DNA of 64,000 nucleotides, from NCBI GenBank assembly GCA_964649825.1, contig CAZYQW010000137.1:62001-126000 (forward strand), in the 5' to 3' direction. The stretch comes from CAZYQW01 sp964649825. GTDB lineage: Bacteria; Planctomycetota; B15-G4; JADJEK01. Positions 19,028-26,446 of the stretch are shown piece by piece. Every line of letters starts with the position of its first letter. Position 1 is the first letter of the stretch. The position numbers and the translations under genes were made by a program. The notes beneath the pieces were generated by a model. The model saw only the letters and a program-made list of their open reading frames with translations. It was not told the DNA's origin and did no database searches.

Positions 19028-19438
19028 ATGCCAGTTCGTTCCTGGTTCACGCGCTTTGCCAAGACGACTTCACAACTGAGCGGCCGGCCCGTGGTCTTCG
19101 GACTGGCCCTGGGCTCGATCGTGGCATGGGCGATCACCGGCCCCGCCTTCGGCTTCAGCGAGACGTGGCAGCTGGTCGTGAACACCGGCACGACGATCAT
19201 CACGTTCTTGATGGTGTTCCTGATCCAGAACACGCAGAACCGCGACACGTCGGCCATGCAGATCAAGCTCGACGAGCTGATCCGCGCCACCAAGGGCGCT
19301 CACAACGCCCTGCTGGATCTCGAGGAGCTGGATCAGGACGAGCTCGAGGCCTTTCATGCGAAGTACGTAGAGCTGGCTTCGGCTGCGAGGAAGGAGATCG
19401 ACCGTGGAGCGAGCGACACGGGCAGTCCCGAACCATGA
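19028..19438 (+). CDS. Low-affinity iron permease family protein
   Basis: 136 residues; ATG with AAAGGAAG eight bases upstream. Two hydrophobic segments, about residues 21-38 and 46-66, are followed by the motif F-L-I-Q-N-T-Q-N-R-D-T-x-A-M-Q-I-K-L-D-E-L, which is diagnostic of the Fe_permease family. The C-terminal third is a charged, probably helical cytoplasmic tail. Family members are commonly called low-affinity iron permeases by analogy to yeast Fet4, but bacterial function is poorly established. It appears to be a single gene between two spacers. Confidence 0.85.
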   Translation: MPVRSWFTRFAKTTSQLSGRPVVFGLALGSIVAWAITGPAFGFSETWQLVVNTGTTIITFLMVFLIQNTQNRDTSAMQIKLDELIRATKGAHNALLDLEELDQDELEAFHAKYVELASAARKEIDRGASDTGSPEP

Positions 19439-19649
19439 GATCGCGCGCTTCCTCCGCCTCCGCGCCGCCGGCGTCGACGTGACGCGGCCGGCCGTGCGGG
19501 CGGCCGCGTTTGCCGGCGGGCTTCTCCGGGTATTCTGCAAGAGCGTGTCGATCCGGCGGCCCGCCGTTCGTCGTGGGGATGGAGCGGCGGTTCTCATCCG
19601 GACGGGGCGTTCGGGTGTCCGGCGTTGACACCGATGATTGGAGGACGCG

Positions 19650-20084
19650 ATGCGATTCATGGTCATTGTGAAGGCGGACGAGGCGACGGAGGCGGGGACC
19701 CTGCCCGACGAGAAGATCCTGACCGAGATGGGGACGTTCAACGACGAGTTGGTGAAGGCCGGCGTGATGCTCGCGGGCGAGGGGCTCCACCCGACGTCGA
19801 AGGGCGCGCGCGCCCGCTTCTCGAAGGGCAAGTGGACGGTCACGGACGGGCCGTTCACGGAGGCGAAGGAGCTGATCGCCGGCTTCTGGTTGTGGCAGGT
19901 GAAGTCGAGGGAGGAGGCGATCGAGTGGGTGAAGCGCTGCCCGGGCAGCGAGGGCTCGCGGATCGAGATCCGGCAGGTGTTCGAGGCGGACGACTTCGGC
20001 GAGGCGTTCACGCCCGAGCTGCGCGCGCAGGAAGAACGCCAGCGCGAGCAGCTCCGGAAGAACGCGGACCGCCAGGACCATTGA
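19650..20084 (+). CDS. YCII/DGPF domain protein
   Basis: 144 residues from the ATG at 19650, with T-G-G-A-G-G-A upstream. It has the YCII-related fold signature M-R-F-M-V-I-V-K-A at the start, E-G-L-H-P-T-S-K-G-A-R in the middle and the hallmark T-D-G-P-F-T-E-A-K-E near residues 69-78, followed by A-I-E-W-V-K-R-C-P. DGPF proteins are the genetic partners of ECF42 sigma factors, and one lies two genes downstream here, so the pair fits the known association. Their biochemical role is unknown. The 37-base gap to the next gene suggests one transcript. Confidence 0.85.
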   Translation: MRFMVIVKADEATEAGTLPDEKILTEMGTFNDELVKAGVMLAGEGLHPTSKGARARFSKGKWTVTDGPFTEAKELIAGFWLWQVKSREEAIEWVKRCPGSEGSRIEIRQVFEADDFGEAFTPELRAQEERQREQLRKNADRQDH

Positions 20085-20121
20085 TCCATCGACCCATTCG
20101 GATGCAGGACGGAGGAAGACG

Positions 20122-21042
20122 ATGTGCACGACCGAATCGTTCCAGCTCCTTGCCCTGATCGTCGTGGCATTCGCCGCGGTCATCGCCTCGGCGATGCCAC
20201 CAGACGACGGGGCAGACGACGGGGCGGACGACGCCGCCGCGACGACCGTGGTCTCGAAGGACGGCACCCGCATCGCGTTCGACCGCACGGGCGAGGGACC
20301 GGTGCTCGTCCTCGTCGGTGGCGCCTTGTCGGATCGCACGCCGCACGGGCGCCTGGCCGCGCTCCTCGCCGAGCAGTTCACGGTGTTGAACTACGACCGC
20401 CGCGGGCGCGGCAAGAGCGGCGACACCGAACCCTACTCGGTCGCGCGCGAGGTCGAGGACCTCGAGGCGCTGGTCGATGAGGCGGGCGGCACGGCGTTCC
20501 TGTTCGGCGCCTCGTCCGGCGCGGTCCTGGCGCTCGAGGCGGCGACCCGGCTCCCGCGCAAGGTGACGAAGGTGGCGCTGTTCGAGCCGCCGTTCATCGT
20601 CGACGACAGCCGACCGCCGGTGCCGGCGGACTTCCTGGAGCGCGCCCGCGCGCTGCTCTTGGAGGACCGGCGCGGCGACGTGGTCGAGTCCTTCATGACC
20701 GAGGGCGTCGGCGTGCCCGCCGAGATGGTCGCGCAGATGCGCAAGATGGAGATGTGGAGCGGCTTGGAGAAGCTGGCGCACACGCTGCCGTACGACGGCG
20801 AGATCATGGGAGACACGCAGTCCGGCCAGCCCCTGCCCGAGGATCGGTGGGCGGCGGAGCGCGCTCCAGCGCTCGTGCTGAGCGGCAGCGTCAGCCCGCC
20901 GTGGATGCACGCCGGGGCGCGCGCCCTCGCCGACCTGCTTCCGCATGCGCAGCACCGCACGCTCGAAGGTCTCGACCACTCCGCGGCCGTCATGAAGCCG
21001 CAGGAGCTCGCGCCGGTGCTGGCGGAGTTCTTCGCCGACTGA
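20122..21042 (+). CDS. Alpha/beta hydrolase with N-terminal membrane or signal segment
   Basis: 306 residues; ATG with G-G-A-C-G-G-A-G-G upstream. An N-terminal hydrophobic segment (residues 8-24) suggests export or anchoring. The rest is an alpha/beta-hydrolase fold: V-L-V-G-G-A for the oxyanion region, Y-D-R-R-G-R-G-K-S-G, the nucleophile elbow G-A-S-S-G near residues 133-137, and G-L-D-H-S-A containing the likely catalytic His near the C-terminus. An Asp/Glu third member is expected but was not assigned. It sits between the DGPF and ECF42 genes and is probably part of their operon. The substrate is unknown. Confidence 0.85.
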   Translation: MCTTESFQLLALIVVAFAAVIASAMPPDDGADDGADDAAATTVVSKDGTRIAFDRTGEGPVLVLVGGALSDRTPHGRLAALLAEQFTVLNYDRRGRGKSGDTEPYSVAREVEDLEALVDEAGGTAFLFGASSGAVLALEAATRLPRKVTKVALFEPPFIVDDSRPPVPADFLERARALLLEDRRGDVVESFMTEGVGVPAEMVAQMRKMEMWSGLEKLAHTLPYDGEIMGDTQSGQPLPEDRWAAERAPALVLSGSVSPPWMHAGARALADLLPHAQHRTLEGLDHSAAVMKPQELAPVLAEFFAD

Positions 21043-21084
21043 CATCGTTGCGCGGTCGCGGAGGGAACGCCATGATCGGCGGCC

Positions 21085-22377
21085 GTGACGGCCCCGGATT
21101 CCCTCGATCAGCCGGATCCCCCTGCGGATCTCCGCCGCACGATCGACGCCGTGTGGCGGATCGAGTCGGCACGGCTCATCGCGGGGCTCGCGCGGATCGT
21201 GCGCGACGTCGGCCGGGCGGAGGATCTGGCGCAGGACGCGCTGGTCGCGGCCCTCGAGCAGTGGCCAAGGACCGGCATCCCGGACCGGCCGGGCGCGTGG
21301 CTGCTGCGCACCGCCCGTCACCGCGCGATCGACCTCCTGCGCCGCGACCAGCGCTTCGATGCGCGGCAGGCCGCGATCGCGCGCGCATTGGACGACGGAG
21401 AGCGGCACGCCGAAGACGTCGACGCGGCGCTCGACGACGCGTTCGGCGACGACCTGCTGCGGCTCGTGTTCACGGCGTGCCATCCGGTTCTCGCGCCCGA
21501 GGCGCGCGTCGCGCTGGCGCTCCGCGTGCTCGGCGGCTTGACGACCGAGGAGATCGCGCGCGCGTTCCTCGTACCAGAGGCGACGGTCGCGCAGCGCATC
21601 GTGCGGGCGAAGCGGACGCTGGCCGAGGAGGGCGTGCCGTTCGAGGTCCCGCGCGGCGCCGCGCTCGCGGCTCGACTCACGTCGGTCCTCGAGGTCGTCT
21701 ACCTGATCTTCAACGAGGGCCATGCGGCGACGGCCGGCGAGGACTGGGTGCGGCCGGCGTTGTGCGAGGAGGCGCTGCGCCTCGGACGGATCCTGGCGGA
21801 GCTCATGCCGGAGGAGCCCGAGGTGCACGGCCTGGCCGCCCTGATGGAGATCCAGGCGTCGCGCCTTCGCGCGCGCGTGGCTCCGTCGGGCGAGCCCGTC
21901 CTGCTGCTCGACCAGGACCGCGCGCGCTGGGATCACCTGCTGATCCGTCGCGGGCTCGCGGCGCTCGCGCGGGCCGAGACGCTCGGCGGGGCGAACGGAA
22001 CGTACGCGCTGCAGGCCGCGATCGCCGCGTGTCACGCGCGGGCGCGCACCGCGTCCGAGACCGACTGGCTCCGTATCGCGTCGCTCTACGAGACACTCGC
22101 GCGCCTCGTCTCGTCGCCGATCGTCGAGCTGAACCGCGCCGTCGCGGTCGGGATGGCGTCCGGCCCCGCCGCGGGCCTCGCGCTGGTCGACGCGATCGTC
22201 GACGATCCTTCGCTCGCGAACTACCACCTGCTGCCGAGCGTACGCGCGGACTTCCTGGCGAAGCTCGGTCGCCGCGACGAGGCACGCGCGGAGCTGGAGC
22301 GCGCCGCGGCGCTCGCGCAGAACGAGCGCGAACGGTCGTTGCTGCTGGCGCGGGCGCGCGATCTCGGCGAGCGATGA
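21085..22377 (+). CDS. ECF42-type RNA polymerase sigma factor
   Basis: 430 residues from a GTG. Residues about 20-85 are sigma region 2 (R-A-E-D-L-A-Q-D-A-L-V-A-A-L near 49-62) and about 130-180 are region 4 (G-L-T-T-E-E-I-A-R-A-F-L-V-P-E-A-T-V-A-Q-R). The long C-terminal extension with V-Y-L-I-F-N-E-G-H-A-A and helical repeats up to L-x-R-x-D-E-A-R-A-E-L is characteristic of ECF42 factors, which lack an anti-sigma factor and are controlled through this extension. The DGPF gene upstream supports the assignment. Likely targets are the DGPF gene and neighbours; the signal is unknown. Confidence 0.88.
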   Translation: MTAPDSLDQPDPPADLRRTIDAVWRIESARLIAGLARIVRDVGRAEDLAQDALVAALEQWPRTGIPDRPGAWLLRTARHRAIDLLRRDQRFDARQAAIARALDDGERHAEDVDAALDDAFGDDLLRLVFTACHPVLAPEARVALALRVLGGLTTEEIARAFLVPEATVAQRIVRAKRTLAEEGVPFEVPRGAALAARLTSVLEVVYLIFNEGHAATAGEDWVRPALCEEALRLGRILAELMPEEPEVHGLAALMEIQASRLRARVAPSGEPVLLLDQDRARWDHLLIRRGLAALARAETLGGANGTYALQAAIAACHARARTASETDWLRIASLYETLARLVSSPIVELNRAVAVGMASGPAAGLALVDAIVDDPSLANYHLLPSVRADFLAKLGRRDEARAELERAAALAQNERERSLLLARARDLGER

Positions 22378-22459
22378 GCACGTCACGTCGACCGATCTCC
22401 GGCGCGAAATGCTCGCCGCGAGCCCTGCGCGTGGTCGCGCCTTGGAAGCGAGGCAAGAC

Positions 22460-22636
22460 GTGTCCCAACTGCGGTTGAAGATCTCGACGTCGCCCGACGG
22501 TTTCGCCGCCGGTCCGCACCGGAGCGTGGAGAGCCGCCTCGCGGACGGCCGGCGCGCCGAGGATCACCCGTCTCGAGCTCGCGAGAGCGCGAGAATGGAA
22601 CGCGCGCCAAGCGCGGTGCGTCGCGGAGGGACATGA
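22460..22636 (+). pseudogene. Remnant of a RibD-like (dihydrofolate-reductase-fold) protein
   Basis: The GTG at 22460 begins a reading L-R-L-K-I-S-T-S-P-D-G-F-A-A-G-P-H-x-S-V-E, which matches the conserved N-terminus of RibD C-terminal-domain reductases (usual form I-S-x-S-L-D-G-F-V-A-G-P-N-Q-S-x-E-N-P-L-G). The similarity ends after about 25 residues and the frame stops at 22636, overlapping the next gene's start, where an intact gene would have about 200 codons. Such reductases often neighbour DGPF/ECF42 genes, so this looks like a lost fourth member of the cluster. A short unrelated peptide is the alternative. Confidence 0.55.
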
Positions 22637-25600
22637 GTCGCGTGATCGACTACGCGTTCTCGCGTCTGTTCGGGGATGACGTCTTCGTCTCGTATGCGAG
22701 AACGGACGGCACCGACTACGCTCTCGCGCTCGCGTCGCGCCTCGCCGACGAGGGATTCGCCACCGACATCGACCAGTGGGGGAGCGGTCCCGGCGATTCG
22801 ATCCCGGTGGAGCTGATCAAGAGGCTTCGGCGATGCCGTGTCCTCGTCATCGTGGCGACGCCGGGCGCGCACGCCTCGGCCGCGATCGCGACCGAGATCG
22901 ACGCCTTCCTTCGGACGGGCGGGAGGGTCGTGCCCATCGCGCTCGGCGGGGACGTCCGCAAGGCGGTCTGGTGGCCGAAGCTGCGCGGAATGAGCGTCGC
23001 GACGGAGAGGCACGCCCGTCGCGTCCGTACGATCCGAGAGTTCGTCCCCGAGCCGGTCCTCGATGCCGGCGACGAGACGGAGCACGAAGCGAGACCGTCG
23101 GAGCGGATCGTTCGCCGGGTCCGGCGCACCTTCGAATTCCGGAAGAAGTCGCAGCGGCTGCAATTCGCCGCTCGGACGGCGGGCTCGATGCTGCTGATCC
23201 TGCTGCTCGCGGCGGCCGGCGCGTCCTACTTCGCCACGCTGAAGATCCAGGAGGCAGCGGTCGCCATCGATCGAGCGGACGCCGCGCAGATCGCTCGGAG
23301 CGTCGCGGAGAAGAGCGCGCGCGACGCCGAGCGGAACGCGGATGAGCAGGTCGCCCGTGCCCGCGGACACCGGGCCATCGCGAACATCGAGAGCGCCGCG
23401 CGCTCGATCGCGCAAGGGAACCTCGACGTCGCGAGGAGGCGGCTCGAATCCGTCGACGAGGACCTGAGGCAGTGGGAGTGGCGCTACCTGTACGCTTGCC
23501 TCGATCGCTCGATCCGCGTCCTCGCGACCGAAGCAGGGGGTGCACCGTTCGTGGCCGCCGGCCCGCACGGCGAGGTCCTGATCGCGACTTCGACGGGCAT
23601 CGACGTCCTCGACGAGCACGGCGACGTCCGCCGCCGGATCGTGACCAGCAAGCCCGCGCGCTCCCTGATCGTGTCGCCGGACTCCCGTCGACTCGCGTAT
23701 CTCGAGCCTTGGAGCATCTTCACCGGCGATCAGATTCGGGTCGTCGATCTCCAGTCGGCGGAGACCGACGGCGTCAACCTGAACGACTCTTCGACCGATC
23801 ACCGCGGGAATCGCGTGAACGCGATTGCGTTCAGTCCCGATGGCTCGCTGCTCGCCAGCGGCGCGGACGCGTGGTACTCCGACGAGGACGACAATCTCCG
23901 GACGACCGGGGACACCATCAAGTTGTGGAGCGTCTCGCGCCGCTCGCTGGTGCGGACGTTGAGCACGATGCCGGAACCGCGCGGCGCCACGAACTCCGTC
24001 GCCTTCTCGCCGGACGGGAACGTGCTCGCGGCGGCGAGGGGCGACGGGACCGTCTCCCTGTGGGACCCGAGCGACGGACGGAAGATCGGGCAAGTCGGCG
24101 AGCCGGGCCCGGAGGCGCTCGTCGTCGCGTTCGACGCCGCCGGCGAGCAGCTTGCGGCGGGATTCGAGGATGGTTCGATCCGCCGGTGGCGCGCCGAGGA
24201 TCGCGGGAGGCTCGTCGACGAGATGCGCCCGCACGAGACGCGCGTCACCGCGCTCTCGTTCTTTCGCGACGATGGCACGATGATGTCCGCTTCGGACGAC
24301 GGGATGATCCACGTAATCCTCGCCGGCCGCGTCATCGAGACGTTCCTCGGCCACCGTGCTGCGATCACGTCCGCCGCCGCAGTGGGGGATGGATCGTTCC
24401 TCGTCTCCGGCTCTCGAGACGGCACGGTGCGGCTGTGGAGCCGGATCGGCTCCAGCACGACGCTCGATCAGCAGCGACACGCACGGCCGGTGACGAACGT
24501 GGCGGTGAGCCCCGACGGCCTTCACGCCGTCTCGTGCGCCGACGTCGCCTACACGCGCGATCCCCGTCCGTGGTCGTACCGAAGACTCGACGTGCTTCGA
24601 GCCGGCGGCGATCCGCTGCACACCATCGAGCTCCCGCGCGACGTCTCGATCGTGCGGTTCTTTCCCAGCGGAACGGCGATCGCCGTCGGTGACGTGGGGG
24701 GAGGAGTGGACGTCGTCGATGTGTCCACCGGCGTGGCGAGATCCATCCTCCCGCCGACGGGATCCGCGGTTCGCGGTCTGGACTTCGTCGGTGAGGAGCT
24801 CGTCGTCGCTGGAGATGAAGACGGTGCGGCGCGCGTCGTCGAGCTGGCGACCGGGCGAGTCGATCTTCGGCGGGGCATCCACGCCGGAGCGATCCGATCG
24901 CTGGTCTACGAAGCCGGTCGGGGTTGGATCGTCACCGGCGGCGACGACGGCACGATTCGGGCCACGCCGTTGGACCTCGCTGCCCCGTCGCGAACCCTGC
25001 ACGAGGGCGACGGCGTCGTCTCGGCGGTCGGGGGCAGCTCGTCGGGGACGATGCTGGCGGCCGGGCGCGAGGACGGAACCGTCGTCGTGATCGATCTCGA
25101 CGATCCGGCCCGGGCGCGGTCGTTCTTCGCGGGCCGCGCGGAGATCACGCACGTCCAGTGGTGGCGAACGGAGGATGATCCGGACGCGGACGGGGGGCCG
25201 GGGGATGAGGATGAGCGCGGGAACGATCGCTTCCTGAACGATCGCTTCCTGATGGTGTTTCACGGCGACGGGACGGTCACGAACTGGAGCATCACCGGCG
25301 ATCCGGTCTCGTCGCCCAGCCACGCTGGACTCCTGAATCGCAACCTGGTGGACGTCCACGGCGACTTGGTCGCCAGTGCGGCGCCGGAGACGCGACGGAA
25401 CGACGTCGAGACCAGGAGCTCGCAGGACAGCGTGTTGCTCTGGGCCCTCGGCGAGATCCCCATCCGGCGCACGACCGTGCAGGAGTCCGACCGGTACCGT
25501 GCCGCCGCGTGGGCTCCGGACTCACGGAGCCTCGCGCTCGGCCGGGACGACGGCACGGTCGAGGTGTGGGATCCGAGCGGCCCCCGACGAATCGCGGAGT

Positions 25601-26322
25601 GGCCGGCGCACGGGCCCGGCCCGGACTTCCGCCGCCGTGCGGTCCAGGACGTGGTGTACTCGTCGGATGGTCGGTACCTCGCCACGGCGGGAGCGGACCA
25701 TCGAGCGTGCATCTGGCGCGTGAAAGCCGACGACGGCTCCGATGCCCAGTACGAGCTCTTGCGTCGGTTCGAGCACGCGGGTCGCGTCCTCTGCGTCGGC
25801 ATCGACCCGTCTGGCCAGCGCCTCGCCTTCGGGGCCTCGGCCAAGGACTGGGACGGTTGGGACAGCGACTCCGACGACGATCCGGCGCCGCTCGGCGACA
25901 CCTTGACGATCGTCGACATCGTGGGGAACGCCGGTGTCCAAGTCCGTACCCCGGAAGGCGGCGACGTGCGCCGGCTGTGCTTCTGGCCCGGCGGCGCGGT
26001 CCTGGCCGCGGGAATGGAGGATGGGCGCGTCGTTCTGTATCGCACGGAGGACATGGCGCTCCTCGACGCGCTGGATGCGCCGGCATCCAACGGCGCCGGC
26101 GTCACCGGAATCGCGTGCGATGCTCACGGGGCGCGGATGTTCGTCGGCTACGAGAGCGGCGTCGTCGGCGTCTGGGACACGAACCTTCGCTCGCTCGCTC
26201 TCGTCATCGACGAGCCCGGGACGAACGTGACGTGCATGGCGTTCTCCTCGTCGGGGCTCCTCGTCGGAGGATTGGAGACGGGAGCATTGCGGGTCTGGGG
26301 CGACCGCGCCGGGAGCCGGTAG
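22633..26322 (+). CDS. TIR-transmembrane-WD40 repeat protein
   Basis: 1229 residues; ATG with GGAGGGAC upstream. Residues about 14-115 form a TIR-like domain: D-V-F-V-S-Y-A-R-x-D at the start, D-I-D-Q-W with G-D-S-I, R-C-R-V-L-V-I-V, and S-A-A-I-A-T-E-I placing Glu88 where TIR NADases have their catalytic Glu. A basic linker leads to a membrane helix at about 183-202 and an Ala/Arg/Glu-rich coiled coil to about 260. The rest is WD40-like: A-F-S-P-D-G-S-L-L-A-S-G, S-x-D-G-T-V-R-L-W and about twelve similar units, enough for two propellers. It is inferred to be a signalling or immune-type sensor with the propellers detecting a ligand; NAD cleavage is not shown. It faces the DUF4062/NTPase gene convergently. 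Confidence 0.8.
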   Translation: MSRVIDYAFSRLFGDDVFVSYARTDGTDYALALASRLADEGFATDIDQWGSGPGDSIPVELIKRLRRCRVLVIVATPGAHASAAIATEIDAFLRTGGRVVPIALGGDVRKAVWWPKLRGMSVATERHARRVRTIREFVPEPVLDAGDETEHEARPSERIVRRVRRTFEFRKKSQRLQFAARTAGSMLLILLLAAAGASYFATLKIQEAAVAIDRADAAQIARSVAEKSARDAERNADEQVARARGHRAIANIESAARSIAQGNLDVARRRLESVDEDLRQWEWRYLYACLDRSIRVLATEAGGAPFVAAGPHGEVLIATSTGIDVLDEHGDVRRRIVTSKPARSLIVSPDSRRLAYLEPWSIFTGDQIRVVDLQSAETDGVNLNDSSTDHRGNRVNAIAFSPDGSLLASGADAWYSDEDDNLRTTGDTIKLWSVSRRSLVRTLSTMPEPRGATNSVAFSPDGNVLAAARGDGTVSLWDPSDGRKIGQVGEPGPEALVVAFDAAGEQLAAGFEDGSIRRWRAEDRGRLVDEMRPHETRVTALSFFRDDGTMMSASDDGMIHVILAGRVIETFLGHRAAITSAAAVGDGSFLVSGSRDGTVRLWSRIGSSTTLDQQRHARPVTNVAVSPDGLHAVSCADVAYTRDPRPWSYRRLDVLRAGGDPLHTIELPRDVSIVRFFPSGTAIAVGDVGGGVDVVDVSTGVARSILPPTGSAVRGLDFVGEELVVAGDEDGAARVVELATGRVDLRRGIHAGAIRSLVYEAGRGWIVTGGDDGTIRATPLDLAAPSRTLHEGDGVVSAVGGSSSGTMLAAGREDGTVVVIDLDDPARARSFFAGRAEITHVQWWRTEDDPDADGGPGDEDERGNDRFLNDRFLMVFHGDGTVTNWSITGDPVSSPSHAGLLNRNLVDVHGDLVASAAPETRRNDVETRSSQDSVLLWALGEIPIRRTTVQESDRYRAAAWAPDSRSLALGRDDGTVEVWDPSGPRRIAEWPAHGPGPDFRRRAVQDVVYSSDGRYLATAGADHRACIWRVKADDGSDAQYELLRRFEHAGRVLCVGIDPSGQRLAFGASAKDWDGWDSDSDDDPAPLGDTLTIVDIVGNAGVQVRTPEGGDVRRLCFWPGGAVLAAGMEDGRVVLYRTEDMALLDALDAPASNGAGVTGIACDAHGARMFVGYESGVVGVWDTNLRSLALVIDEPGTNVTCMAFSSSGLLVGGLETGALRVWGDRAGSR

Positions 26323-26446
26323 ATGTCGCCGGGCGCGCTCGCTGCGGCCGCCTCGCCGGCGTCCGCTCCTTCGGCTTCCAGCGCCGCTCGCGGCGCGCCT
26401 TCCCTTCCGCCGTGGACGTGCACGAGGAGAGACCGATCGCTCGCCC

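Noticed and set aside
22374..22478. A 34-codon frame overlapping the ECF42 stop by ATGA and ending C-P-N-C-G
   Set aside because: Too short and basic to support, with no homologue that I recall; the C-x-x-C is not part of any complete motif. The RibD-like reading in another frame explains the region better.
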